37,667 bases of DNA, from NCBI GenBank assembly GCA_029938635.1, contig JAOZUQ010000012.1, forward strand, positions 19,451 through 57,117, read 5' to 3'. A program made the translations under genes and the position numbers. This document shows, in pieces, positions 24,380 through 34,300 of the stretch. The stretch's first letter is position 1. Each line of letters starts with the position of its first letter. Under the pieces are notes generated by a model. That model did not search any database. It saw only the letters and a program-made list of their open reading frames with translations, and was not told where the DNA came from. This DNA is from Candidatus Aminicenantota bacterium (GTDB lineage Bacteria; Acidobacteriota; Aminicenantia; UBA2199).

Positions 24380-25591
24380 TTATTCTTCTGGATTACCATT
24401 TTTAAGAACCTCTACCGTCTGCTCGGCAATTTCCAGTTCTTCATTGGTCGGGATGACCATAACCCTAACCGGGGATCCATCCTCAGAGATTTCACCGAAT
24501 TCTCCAAATACATCATCATTTTTTTCTTTATCAAATTTGATCCCCAGAAAATTCATATCAACCAACACTCTTTCACGGACAATTATATCTCTCTCCCCTA
24601 TTCCGGCAGTAAATATAATTAGATCAACTCCATTCATGGCAGCAATATAAGCCCCGATATACTTTCTGATCCTGTAAGAAAACATATTAATTGCAAGTTC
24701 CGCCCTTTCATTACCTTCCTCAGCAGCTTTTTCAATATCTCTCATATCAGAAGAAACACCGGAAATGCCCTTTATACCACTCATTCTGTTAAGAACCATA
24801 TTAACTTCTTCTGTACCGCAACTTTGAGTATTCTGAAGAAAAAGAGGAATAGCAGGATCAATATCACCACATCTTGTTCCCATCATTAATCCTTCCAGTG
24901 GAGTAAATCCCATTGTCGTATCAACCGATTTTCCATACTTGATAGCTGCCATTGAAGAGCCGTTCCCAAGATGACAAGTGATCATCTTAAGATCATTTAA
25001 AGGTTTTCTTAATTTTTTTGCCCCTTCCTTTGCGACAAAAAAGTGTGAGGTCCCGTGAAAACCATATCTTCTGATCTTTTTTTCTTTATAATATTCGAAG
25101 GGAAGAGGATACATATATGCATGTTCAGGCATTGTCTGATGAAATGCCGTATCAAATACTGCAGTCATTGGAACTCCGGGAAGGTGTTTTTTAACTGCCT
25201 CAATTCCAATTATATTTGGAGGATTGTGAAGAGGGGCAAGAGGAATAAGTTCTCTGATCTTTTCAATTTTTTCATTATCAAGAATAACAGTTTTACTAAA
25301 ATTTTCTCCGGCATGAACTACTCTGTGACCTACAGCATCTATCTCGCTTTTTTCTTTTATAACACCGTTAACAGGATGAATAAGGATGTTTATGATCTCA
25401 TCTATCCCCTTAGCATGATCTTCTATTTCCATTTCAATAGTGCTTTTTTTGCTACCAAGTGTATAGATCAACTTTGAGTTATCAAGGCCTATCCTTTCAC
25501 AAAGTCCCTTGGCGATCACAGTCTTGTTTTCAAAGTCAATCAACTGAAATTTGATCGATGAACTGCCGGAATTAATAATAAAAATTTTCAT
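24380..25591 (-). CDS. ackA: Acetate kinase
   Basis: This enzyme interconverts acetate and acetyl phosphate with ATP, usually the last energy-yielding step of fermentation. The 403 residues show INSGSSSIKFQL (5-16), HRVVHAGE, FDTAFHQTMP, the phosphate-binding HLGNGSS and TPLEGLMMGTRCGDIDP, and TAGIGE near the end. AGAGGAAATT precedes the ATG. No phosphotransacetylase gene is adjacent. It follows queE on the same strand but has its own promoter. Confidence 0.97.
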   Translation of the reverse strand: MKIFIINSGSSSIKFQLIDFENKTVIAKGLCERIGLDNSKLIYTLGSKKSTIEMEIEDHAKGIDEIINILIHPVNGVIKEKSEIDAVGHRVVHAGENFSKTVILDNEKIEKIRELIPLAPLHNPPNIIGIEAVKKHLPGVPMTAVFDTAFHQTMPEHAYMYPLPFEYYKEKKIRRYGFHGTSHFFVAKEGAKKLRKPLNDLKMITCHLGNGSSMAAIKYGKSVDTTMGFTPLEGLMMGTRCGDIDPAIPLFLQNTQSCGTEEVNMVLNRMSGIKGISGVSSDMRDIEKAAEEGNERAELAINMFSYRIRKYIGAYIAAMNGVDLIIFTAGIGERDIIVRERVLVDMNFLGIKFDKEKNDDVFGEFGEISEDGSPVRVMVIPTNEELEIAEQTVEVLKNGNPEE

Positions 25592-25619
25592 AATTTCCTC
25601 TTATAATGTTAAAAAGTAA

Positions 25620-25647
25620 ATTATACATTTTTGCTTTAAAAAATCAA
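25620..25647 (-). promoter_or_regulatory. Promoter of ackA
   Basis: On the minus strand TTGATT (25647-25642), a 16-bp spacer and a perfect TATAAT (25625-25620) give a start near 25613, leaving a leader of about 22 nt with AGAGGA before the ATG. Confidence 0.65.
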
Positions 25648-25688
25648 GGATATTCAGGTGTTGTTTTTTTTAAATCAGATAGAAAAGA

Positions 25689-26309
25689 TCATCTGATATT
25701 AAAACTTCTATGCATCTGCACTCCAAGCCTTACATTGTTGATCCCACCCCTGACGCACTTTTCGAACAATTCAAAAGTTACTTTAAACCTGTTATGGTCG
25801 GGAAATTGAGGTTGTAAGAATACTGGTACTTTTAAATTCTTCTCTGAAATGGATCTTACAATGTCAATATTGAGATTATCATTAACAATCAGTTTTATTT
25901 CCGAAATTTTCTTCCACAATTTAGCATTTATCATGAAATCATTTATATCTTTCGGTGATACAGCCCACCAGTCGAATGGAATATTTCTAAAGTGATTCCC
26001 ATTGGTCTCAACAGCAACAAACAGCCCCTTATCTTTTAACATGTCTACAAGTCCGTCAATCTGCTGTTCCAGAGGTTCTCCTCCGGTTATAACAACCTGG
26101 CTTCGGGGATAGCTTTCCCCTAATTGTCCGATCTTATCGATAATTTCCCCATGAGTAAAATACTCCCCGGTATGCCAGGCACTCTTCGAATCACAATAAC
26201 TGCAACCAAGAGAACACCCGGTAAGCCTTAAAAAAATCGAGGAGATACCTTTTCGAGCTCCTTCACCCTGGGCAGACCAGAATATCTCATTTACTTTAAT
26301 TTTTTCCAT
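25689..26309 (-). CDS. queE: 7-carboxy-7-deazaguanine synthase
   Basis: QueE is a radical SAM enzyme that rearranges 6-carboxy-tetrahydropterin to the deazaguanine core of queuosine. The 206 residues carry the cluster motif CSLGCSYC (C-x3-C-x2-C) after GEGARKGISSIFLRLTG, then ITGGEPLEQ and an AVETNGN segment. It is third in queC-queD-queE, 21 bp after queD. Confidence 0.95.
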   Translation of the reverse strand: MEKIKVNEIFWSAQGEGARKGISSIFLRLTGCSLGCSYCDSKSAWHTGEYFTHGEIIDKIGQLGESYPRSQVVITGGEPLEQQIDGLVDMLKDKGLFVAVETNGNHFRNIPFDWWAVSPKDINDFMINAKLWKKISEIKLIVNDNLNIDIVRSISEKNLKVPVFLQPQFPDHNRFKVTFELFEKCVRGGINNVRLGVQMHRSFNIR

Positions 26310-26330
26310 TTAATATAACTTAAAAGAAAT

Positions 26331-26672
26331 CTAAGAACCATACGATGCTGCTGCATTTTCAGATTCCCATACGGTGACCTTCGATACCGGATAATCTTTA
26401 CTTATCATATTAAAAAAATGTTCAGAAAGATTTTCGGCCGAAGGGGAAAAATCATAAACTTCATTCAAAACCTTATGGTCAGGAAGGATACTATTTAAAT
26501 ACGACTTAAGTATTGTGAAATCAATGGCGATACCCGATTTATCGAGTTTATCCGCCTTAAATATAACTTCCACGACAAATGTATGTCCATGCATTTTTTC
26601 ACATTTCCCTTTATAATTTTCAAGGTAATGTGCCGACGAAAATTTTTTTCTAACAATCAACTCACGTTTCAT
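26331..26672 (-). CDS. queD: 6-carboxy-5,6,7,8-tetrahydropterin synthase
   Basis: QueD turns dihydroneopterin triphosphate into carboxy-tetrahydropterin, the second step of deazaguanine synthesis. The 113-residue T-fold protein has zinc-binding His in SSAHYL, the catalytic CEKMHGH (C-x3-HGH, which marks QueD rather than classical pyruvoyl-pterin synthase) and a C-terminal Glu in VWESENAAASY. Its start overlaps queC by 11 bp. Confidence 0.95.
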   Translation of the reverse strand: MKRELIVRKKFSSAHYLENYKGKCEKMHGHTFVVEVIFKADKLDKSGIAIDFTILKSYLNSILPDHKVLNEVYDFSPSAENLSEHFFNMISKDYPVSKVTVWESENAAASYGS

Positions 26673-27366
26673 TCTCTTTCTCCATTCTTAATCTGCTGAT
26701 AATTGGATCTTCAATACCGATCTCTCTGAATGCTCTTTCCCTGATATCACATGACGGACAATTCAGACAGGGCATTTCCCCTCCCCTGTAACATGAGATG
26801 GACATTGAATAATCTGCTTTAAGGCTAAGCCCCATCTCAATGATCTCCTTCTTACTTTTATTTATAAGCGGGGTAATTACTTTATATTTATTTCCTGTTA
26901 TCGATGCAGTTGTCCCCTCATTGATAGCAGCCTCCATTTTATCAGCAAAATTCTTTGTTGTATCAGGGTAATCGGGAGTATCAATAAGATTAAACCCGGT
27001 TAAAATATTAGTTATGTTCCGGGTCTCAGCTATCCCTGCTGCCAATGATAGAAATATCCCATTCCGGAATGGTACATATGTTTCAGGTATCCCCCTGCTG
27101 TCCTTAGCCGTTTCGAATGACACGGGTATTTCCCAATCCGGAGTAAGGAGTGCTGATCCAAGCAATTCACCAAGCGGAAACCTGACATGCAAATACTCAA
27201 GGTTATTCTGTTCTGCAATCCTGATAGCATTTTTTACCTCAACATTGTGCTTTTGTGAATAATCTATGATAACAAGAAGTATTTGATCAAATTCTTTTTT
27301 AGCCCAGTAAAGAACTGTTGTCGAATCAATTCCACCCGAAAAAAGTATCAAAGCTTTTTTTTTCAT
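26662..27366 (-). CDS. queC: 7-cyano-7-deazaguanine (preQ0) synthase
   Basis: QueC converts carboxy-deazaguanine to preQ0 with ATP and ammonia. The 234 residues begin with the PP-loop LFSGGIDSTT (8-17). GIPETYVPFRNG and the C-terminal zinc cysteines in CYRGGEMPCLNCPSC follow. It heads the queC-queD-queE operon. Possible promoter boxes upstream are TTGGAT and TAAAAT with 17 bp between them, or TTGAAC and GATAAC. Both lie at the edge of the inverted-repeat element, and no preQ1 riboswitch is apparent. Confidence 0.95.
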   Translation of the reverse strand: MKKKALILFSGGIDSTTVLYWAKKEFDQILLVIIDYSQKHNVEVKNAIRIAEQNNLEYLHVRFPLGELLGSALLTPDWEIPVSFETAKDSRGIPETYVPFRNGIFLSLAAGIAETRNITNILTGFNLIDTPDYPDTTKNFADKMEAAINEGTTASITGNKYKVITPLINKSKKEIIEMGLSLKADYSMSISCYRGGEMPCLNCPSCDIRERAFREIGIEDPIISRLRMEKENET

Positions 27367-27406
27367 AATCTAATTTTACTATGTTATCGACTCTTATCCA
27401 AATAGG

Positions 27407-27858
27407 TTCAATCAAATATCATTCACTCATTAAGCTTTGGCTTTCGCCTTCATCTACATCGCTCCGCTACGGATGTGCTCATCCGCTTAACTCTGCTTGT
27501 CCCCGGGGTGATCGATATTATCAGCGGCCCCAAGCTATTAAATTAAGCGAAACTAATTTAATAATCTAACATACAAGGTGGCCCGCTAATGTAGATAGAT
27601 GTCTACGCCTGAGATATATTAAAAACAAGTATTATTTATTTTGATTACCAAGGAAAGTGGCACTTCCGTGTTTTGCTTTTGCGGGGCCAAATCCGAAGTC
27701 TCGCCAATATCGAATTGAGGATTTTCGCCCAGCGAAAAATGATAAGCATTTTTGCGGTAGTCAAAAGTAATCACGGATAAAGCCATGCACCTGCTTCCTG
27801 AATCAGATGATGGCGAAAGCCAAAGCTGAACGAACAAATGAATGATATTTATATTGAA
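27407..27858. repeat. 452-bp inverted-repeat element between queC and the carbamoyltransferase gene
   Basis: The ends are inverted copies of about 49-54 bp: 27407-27455 and 27805-27858 reverse-complemented align from TTCAAT through AAATATCATTCA and GCTTTGGCTTTCGCC to TCATCT, with small gaps. Inside are further hairpins: CGGATG/CATCCG (27470-27485, loop TGCT), TATTAAATTA/TAATTTAATA (27536-27563) and AAAAATG/CATTTTT (27735-27753). The open frames of 60-70 codons look spurious: both begin with the same repeat-encoded peptide. No transposase or clear target duplication is seen. It fits a MITE-like non-autonomous element or a structured RNA locus. Confidence 0.75.
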
Positions 27859-27882
27859 AAGTAAGGGATTATGATGTAATAT
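27854..27882 (+). promoter_or_regulatory. Promoter of the carbamoyltransferase gene
   Basis: TTGAAA (27854-27859), 17 bp and TAATAT (27877-27882) precede the GGAGG site (27902-27906) of the gene starting at 27912. The -35 box coincides with the outer end of the inverted-repeat element. Confidence 0.5.
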
Positions 27883-27911
27883 TTCATTTATAAATTCTAT
27901 CGGAGGAATTC

Positions 27912-28910
27912 ATGGCATTTAATCTTAGGAACAGAAACTTTTTAAAACTTCTAGATCTTTCACAGGAAGAGATCAAATTCTTATTAGACCTTTCTATGGA
28001 TCTTAAAAAGGCAAAATATTGTGGTACCGAGCAGAAAAAACTGACCGGTAAAAATATTGCGTTGATTTTTGAAAAAGCATCAACCAGAACCCGTTGCGCT
28101 TTTGAAGTTGCAGCTCTCGATCAGGGTGCTCATGTAACCTATCTTGGCCCTTCAGGATCTCAGATCGGTCAAAAAGAGACCATGAAAGATACCTCCAGAG
28201 TACTTGGCAGAATGTATGATGGAATTGAATACAGAGGATTCGGGCAGGATATAGTAGAAGAACTGGGGAAATATGCAGGAGTACCTGTATGGAACGGGTT
28301 GACAAATGAATACCACCCCACACAGATCCTTGCCGATTTTCTTACAATGATGGAGAACACGGATAAACCAATTGGAAAGATCAAATTCGCATATCTCGGT
28401 GATGCCAGAAACAATATGGGTAACTCCCTTATGGTCGGTGCCGCCAAAATGGGCATGGACTTCAGAAGCATTGCCCCTCGTGAATATCAACCTTCCGGGG
28501 ACCTGGTTAATGAGTGTAAAAAGATCGCATCAGCTTCCGGCGGGAAGATATTGATCACAGATAATATCGAAGAAGGTGTTAAAGGAGTTGATTTCCTATA
28601 TACAGATGTCTGGGTCTCAATGGGAGAAGCTGATTCTGTCTGGGAGGAGAGGATCAATCTTCTCAAGCCTTACCAGGTGAATAAAAAAATTATGGATCTT
28701 ACCGGAAACAGTAAAGTTAAATTTCTTCATTGTCTGCCGGCATTTCATAACAGAGATACGAAGATCGGAGAAGAAATATATAAAAAATTCGGACTGGAAT
28801 CAATGGAAGTTTCTGAAGAGGTTTTCGAATCAGAAGCATCAATAGTCTTTGATGAAGCTGAGAACAGAATGCATACGATCAAAGCTGTTTTGGTGGCAAC
28901 TCTGGGATGA
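27912..28910 (+). CDS. argF: Ornithine carbamoyltransferase
   Basis: This enzyme transfers carbamoyl phosphate to ornithine to give citrulline (arginine synthesis), or works in reverse in arginine fermentation. The 332 residues contain [13 protein letters not shown] (about 55-67), [32 protein letters not shown] and [11 protein letters not shown]; the usual residue after HCLPAFH is Asp, here Asn. The long form resembles both ArgF/ArgI and catabolic ArcB. No arginine deiminase or carbamate kinase gene is nearby, so I lean to the biosynthetic role. Confidence 0.93.
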   Translation: MAFNLRNRNFLKLLDLSQEEIKFLLDLSMDLKKAKYCGTEQKKLTGKNIALIFEKASTRTRCAFEVAALDQGAHVTYLGPSGSQIGQKETMKDTSRVLGRMYDGIEYRGFGQDIVEELGKYAGVPVWNGLTNEYHPTQILADFLTMMENTDKPIGKIKFAYLGDARNNMGNSLMVGAAKMGMDFRSIAPREYQPSGDLVNECKKIASASGGKILITDNIEEGVKGVDFLYTDVWVSMGEADSVWEERINLLKPYQVNKKIMDLTGNSKVKFLHCLPAFHNRDTKIGEEIYKKFGLESMEVSEEVFESEASIVFDEAENRMHTIKAVLVATLG

Positions 28911-28952
28911 TATTCCTATAGTTACCAAATCTCTTTGCATTTTCTCAATTAA

Positions 28953-29753
28953 ATGAAATTTAAAGAGAACCTTGAGTGTTATTTCACCTGGTTCAGGGAT
29001 TATGTATCCTCGTTTTATTGCAATGATATTAATATAAACAGGAACATACAAATAAAGGAAGATCATACTCTAAGGGTTGTTCAAAACATCAGAGAATTGG
29101 TCAGGTCAAATAATATCAGTGAAGAAATCTCCATACTATCAATTCTGACCGCATTGTTTCATGATATCGGCAGATTTAAACAATTCACATCATATGGAAC
29201 TTTCAGTGATAAAGATTCTGAAGATCATGCAGAACTGGGTGTCCGTGTTCTAAGAGAAACAAATGTCCTTAGTGCTCTTTCAGATAAAAGTGTTGATCTC
29301 ATTTTGAATGCAATCTTAGTTCATAATAAAAAAGACCTCTATTCAAAAAGTGAAGACCCGGATATGATCCTCATTTCTAAATTGATCAGGGATGCAGATA
29401 AACTTGATATTCTTAAGGTTCTCACAAGGGGTTTTAATGATCCTAAACAATCCGTTAACCCTGTTCTCCAGCTCGACCTTCCTCACAATGATCACTATTC
29501 GGAATATGCAATTAGAAATTTTTTTAATAATAAGACCCTGAACAATAACAGGATAAAAAACCGTGCAGACTTTAAACTTTTATTGATCAGTTGGATATAT
29601 GATCTGAATTTTGATCAGACTTTGCAAATAATCAAAAAAAGAAAATATATTGAGAGTCTGCTTTCAGTATTACCACAGAATGATATGCTGGAAAAGGTGA
29701 AAATTCACACCTTAAATCATATTAAAACCATGGGAGACAATGTTAGGGATTGA
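28953..29753 (+). CDS. HD-domain phosphohydrolase
   Basis: The 266-residue protein has a full HD set: H38 (DHTLRVV), H70-D71 (ALFHDIGRFKQF), H92 (DHAELG) and a later Asp in IRDADKLDIL. Such proteins hydrolyse phosphoesters of nucleotides; the substrate cannot be told. No other domain is evident. It starts 42 bp after the carbamoyltransferase gene without a good ribosome site and is probably co-transcribed with it. Confidence 0.87.
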   Translation: MKFKENLECYFTWFRDYVSSFYCNDININRNIQIKEDHTLRVVQNIRELVRSNNISEEISILSILTALFHDIGRFKQFTSYGTFSDKDSEDHAELGVRVLRETNVLSALSDKSVDLILNAILVHNKKDLYSKSEDPDMILISKLIRDADKLDILKVLTRGFNDPKQSVNPVLQLDLPHNDHYSEYAIRNFFNNKTLNNNRIKNRADFKLLLISWIYDLNFDQTLQIIKKRKYIESLLSVLPQNDMLEKVKIHTLNHIKTMGDNVRD

Positions 29754-29773
29754 GAAAAAATGTTTGAAATATT

Positions 29774-30787
29774 TTATTCGGACTTAAGTATTGTCTCTGT
29801 CTTATTGAAGATCTCTTCAACTGATATCTCATTCATACATTTGTGATCGATAGGGCACTCTCTAAAGGAACAGGGTGAGCATTCAACTGATTTATAAACT
29901 GCTTCAGTCAGATCGCCCGGCGGTGATGTAGTCTCCGGCGAAGTCGGGCCGAACAACCCTATAGAAGGAACACCGGCAGCATCTGCAGTATGAAGCAATC
30001 CCGAATCATTTCCGATAAAAACATCACATTCGGATATTACAGATATTGCCTCCCTGAGCGTATGTTCTCCTGTAATTTTTATTAATTGCACAGATACCAG
30101 ATCAGATATTTTATTTATTTTATCTTCATCATTCCCTGATCCGAATATTACAAAGCATGAATTTTTTATATCCCCTGATAATTTATTTATAAGATCAGCA
30201 AAATTAACTGCAGGCCACTCCTTTGAAGTCCCGTATGCTGCAGCCGGGGAAATACCGATCAGCTTTTCTCCATCAACAAACTCATTCTCTTTTAAGATCA
30301 ATAATGCTTTTTTCTTTTCATCTTCGCTGAAGATCAGCATGTTTGAAAAGGAACCTTCAACAATACTGCCCAGATAAAGGCTGATAAGATCTAAATAACT
30401 TCTAATCTGATGAATATATTTTCCGGGAAATTTTTTTTTCTTCTCCAACATCCATCCTCTCATATCCCGTTCGTAACCTGTCAGATGCTTAACGCCGGAT
30501 AATCTGAGCATTAAAGCGCTTTTAAAAGAATTTGGAAAAAGTATCCCTTCTTTTATTTTATACTTCCGTAAAGTCATAATATTAAGAATAAAACTTTTTA
30601 ATAAATTTCCGGAATGGAGGGATAACACTTCATCTATCTCCGGAATGTTCATGTAAATTGAACTTAAATGAGTTTTTGTGATGATATATATTTTCAGATC
30701 CGGACTTAAAGCTTTTAATGCCCTTACAGCAGGAAGAGACATAACACAATCGCCAATCCAGTTCGGTGATATTAAAAAGATTTCCAT
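29774..30787 (-). CDS. Glycosyltransferase family 9, heptosyltransferase-like
   Basis: GT9 enzymes add heptose to lipopolysaccharide core. The 337 residues show the N-terminal SPNWIGDCVMSLPAVRAL (about 7-24), GISPAAAYGTSKEWP near the middle and the nucleotide-sugar-binding GNDSGLLHTADAAGVPSIGL followed by FGPTSPETTSP. A short cysteine-bearing tail (CSPCSFRECP) is typical of WaaF-like proteins. It implies an outer membrane with LPS or a related glycan. It follows rpoZ by 27 bp. Confidence 0.9.
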   Translation of the reverse strand: MEIFLISPNWIGDCVMSLPAVRALKALSPDLKIYIITKTHLSSIYMNIPEIDEVLSLHSGNLLKSFILNIMTLRKYKIKEGILFPNSFKSALMLRLSGVKHLTGYERDMRGWMLEKKKKFPGKYIHQIRSYLDLISLYLGSIVEGSFSNMLIFSEDEKKKALLILKENEFVDGEKLIGISPAAAYGTSKEWPAVNFADLINKLSGDIKNSCFVIFGSGNDEDKINKISDLVSVQLIKITGEHTLREAISVISECDVFIGNDSGLLHTADAAGVPSIGLFGPTSPETTSPPGDLTEAVYKSVECSPCSFRECPIDHKCMNEISVEEIFNKTETILKSE

Positions 30788-30814
30788 TTTATGGAAAATT
30801 AATAAAGAAAATAA

Positions 30815-31168
30815 TTATTTTTCGGTTTCAGTTTTGTCCGGATCCTTTGCTTCTACAGCCTCCGGCTCTACGGTCTCTTCAGGGGTTGTCTCATTTTCTT
30901 CGGTTAGTTCCAGTTCCAATTCATTTTCATCTGTAGTTTCTTCTGCGTTCTCTTCCTGAAACTCAGTCGCTTCTGCCAGATAAATATTGACACTATCCAG
31001 CATTTCCATTGTAACCAATCCCAGGTTTACTTCTTCAATTGCAATTGTTAAAGGATTCTGTGCTTCTATTTCAATCAGAGGTTTTGCTCCGTTTATAAGC
31101 TGTTTTGCTCTGCGTGCAACTATTATTGCTACCCTGAACTTGCTGTCAATTTTATTTGATAGATCCAC
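30815..31168 (-). CDS. rpoZ: RNA polymerase omega subunit with acidic tail
   Basis: Omega helps assemble the beta-prime subunit. The first 60 residues match the family: DSKFRVAIIVARRAKQL, NGAKPLIE, NPLTIAIEEVNLG. The remaining half is a Glu/Thr-rich, surely disordered tail. The frame opens at a TTG at 31201, but the real start is probably the GTG at 31168 (117 residues): AGGGAGG lies 5 bases before it, and the TTG sits in the -10 region of the promoter. Confidence 0.88.
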   Translation of the reverse strand: MDLSNKIDSKFRVAIIVARRAKQLINGAKPLIEIEAQNPLTIAIEEVNLGLVTMEMLDSVNIYLAEATEFQEENAEETTDENELELELTEENETTPEETVEPEAVEAKDPDKTETEK

Positions 31169-31192
31169 TTTATCCTCCCTGAAAACGTTTTT

Positions 31193-31220
31193 ATTATACA
31201 AGAAATCCAGGATTAGTCAA
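31193..31220 (-). promoter_or_regulatory. Promoter of rpoZ
   Basis: On the minus strand TTGACT (31220-31215), a 16-bp spacer and a perfect TATAAT (31198-31193) lie just upstream of the GTG start. The start of transcription near 31186 rules out the upstream TTG codon. Confidence 0.7.
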
Positions 31221-31321
31221 CATCGAGAGTAGTTGTCAGTTAATATTTCAGATTGATTTTACTGACAGAAAAAGATAGGATTTATTCTAATGGATATAAT
31301 ATTAATTGACGGAGACCTGAA

Positions 31322-34300
31322 TTGACATCTATTCATATATCCAGGATCTCAAAAGACCGCCACCATATATATGATATGAAAATGACAGAAACCGGCAAAA
31401 CCATTGTTATAGATTTCGGAGAGGCAGAATATATTTCCAAACATTTTATTGATAATCAATATCCTTTTAAAGGACTGTCTTCTTCTATGATCTACTCATT
31501 GTCACTGATAGACGAAGCACTGATTCATATTATTGATTCATATCTGAATAGTCATGAAGATTCTCTTACAGAGGAATGTTTTGAGCATCTAAAAAAGAAG
31601 ATCGGTAAAAAAGCTTTTCCTGATTTTATTTCAGGATATTCAGAAACTTTTATTCCCGGGGGAAAAAAATCTTTTAAGAATATACAGCTTTTAAGGGATC
31701 TTATTACACTGGGTATAAGCTATAATAACAAAGCATATATACCTTTTCAGGATATTTTTTTCTCTTCAACCGATGGCCAGAATAAGCTCATGTTTTCTGT
31801 TTTCAATGAGATCGAATCTTTTTTCAACAATATCCCCGGATTCGGTCCGGACAAAATTAACCTCATCAGGTTTCTCAAAATCCCCTCAGAGATCTTCCCG
31901 GAATCAATTATGGACCAACTTGTTTACATCATTGAAAATTGGGGAGACCTGATTGGAGATCTAAGGTTAAAACTTTTGACAGGATTGGATCATTTGAAAG
32001 AGGAAAATAAAATCAGATTTTCAAAAAGAGGGAAAACTATGCCCCACACTTTTTCCTCCGGTCAGGATAATGATCCTGATAATTTTTCCAGAGATAGAGA
32101 CTGGATGTCATCACTTGTTCTGCTCGCAAAAAGCACATATGTCTGGCTGGATCAACTTTCAAGATCATATAACACTGAGGTTTGCAGACTTGATCAGATA
32201 CCTGATGAAGAACTTGATAAAATTGCTTCCAGAGGATTTTCCGGATTATGGCTGATCGGGATATGGGAGCGTAGTAAAGCCTCTGCCAAAATAAAAAAAA
32301 TGACCGGAAATCCTGAGGCTATGTCTTCAGCATATTCGATCTATGATTATAATATTGCTCAGGATCTGGGTGGTGAGGAGGCTTTTCTTTCACTAAAAGA
32401 AAAAGCTAAAAAAAGGGGTATCAGACTTGCAGGAGATATGGTTCCGAATCATATGGGCATAGATTCAAAATGGGTCTGCGATAATCCCGACTGGTTCGTT
32501 TCTACAGACTCCTCACCTTTCGGTTCCTATACATTTAATGGCCCTGATCTGAGCGAAAATGATCGGTATACAATACACCTTGAAGATCATTATTATGACA
32601 AAAGCGACGCTTCAGTTGTTTTTGAACTTATTGAAAATTCAAATGGTAAAAAAAAATACATCTATCATGGGAATGACGGCACTTCGATGCCGTGGAATGA
32701 TACTGCTCAATTAAATTATTTAAGGAATGATGTAAGGGAACATGTAATAAATACCATTATCAGAATCGCTGAAAAATTCAAAATTATCAGATTTGATGCT
32801 GCAATGATACTTGCAAAAAAACACTTTCAGAGATTATGGTTCCCCGAACCGGGCCATGGAGGAGATATCCCTTCAAGAGCAGGCAGAGGGATGGACAAAG
32901 AAAAATTCAATGAACTTTTCCCAAAAGAGTTCTGGCAGGAAGTGGTCGAAAGAGTTGCAGAGAAGACTCCTGAAACTCTGTTGCTGGCTGAGGCATTCTG
33001 GATGATGGAGCCCTACTTCGTAAGAACTCTGGGGATGCACCGGGTGTACAATAGTGCATTTATGAATTTTTTAAAATCAGAAGAGAATAACGGATTCAGA
33101 ACTTCAATAAAAAATACAATTGAATTTAACCCTGAGATACTTAAACGTTTCGCAAATTTCATGAACAATCCCGATGAAGAAACTGCTGTCAGCCAATTCG
33201 GTTCAGATGATAAATATTTTGGTGTCTGTACACTTCTATCAACATTACCGGGATTGCCAATGTTCGGACACGGGCAGATCGAAGGATTCAGAGAAAAATA
33301 CGGCATGGAATACAGAAAAGCATATATGGATGAATCTCCGGACCCTGAACTTTTTAAGAGGCATCAAAAAGAGATATTTCCCCTTTTAAAACAGAGGGAG
33401 ATTTTTTCGCAATCGGAATATTTCAGATTATATGATTTTACAACCAGTAATGGAGAAGTAAACGAAGATGTTATTGCATATTCAAATTTGTATAATGGGA
33501 AGAATTCTATAGTAGTATTTAATAACAAATATTCAAGCTGTGCCGGGTTTATTCATATCTCCAGCCCTTTTGCTCAATTCACACCTGACGGGACAAAAAA
33601 TATTCATACAACCAGTTTAAGTGATTCACTCGGTATTCATCCCCATGAGAACAAGTTTGTTGTTTTTTGTGATAATGTAACTTCGTTAACCTACATAAGG
33701 AAATCAACAGAAATTTCAGATAAAGGTATGTATTTGGAACTTGGAGCATTTAAATATCATGTTTTTCTGCAATTCAGAATATTTGATGATGCACTGGACA
33801 AAAAATACAGCAGACTTCATGAACACCTCAAAGGCAGAGGGGTAAATGATATTGAAAAATTGTATGATCTTGAAGTTAATAATCCTATCTCAAATATATT
33901 GAGAAAGATGTTTCACCACTTTGATAATTTCAAAATCGGGGACCCGGATAAAATTAACATGGATCAATTAATGCAATTTTGTGATCAGCTATTCCTGAAT
34001 ATTTCAGTTATTGAACACATTGGTGAAGAAGTTGAAAGCAACAGATCGGAAATACTTTCAAAAATGGAAGTATTGAAAAGTTTCCGTGGGGAGATATTAT
34101 TAAAGATTCAAAACAAAGATCTGAGAAATAAATTTTCTGATCTGGATGATCGGAATCTTTTATTTCCGATCATAATACCATCAATAATCATTGGAAATAC
34201 ATGTAAGAACACAATTCTTAATTCTGACATTAATAAAATGGAATATTTTTCTCAGTATTATTTCCAGGAAATCCTCGAAGATATCCTTACAAATTCAGGG

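Noticed and set aside
27367..27410. preQ1 riboswitch before queC
   Set aside because: The region between the gene and the inverted repeat is about 40 bp and shows no preQ1 aptamer-like hairpin and A-rich tail.
27619..27837. 72-codon frame inside the inverted-repeat element
   Set aside because: Its first residues come from the terminal repeat and recur in the frame at 27381-27569; no ribosome site and no known domain. It could be a decayed gene, but this cannot be supported.
31169..31201. TTG start of rpoZ at 31201
   Set aside because: It overlaps the -10 region and lies upstream of the predicted transcription start; the GTG at 31168 has AGGGAGG.
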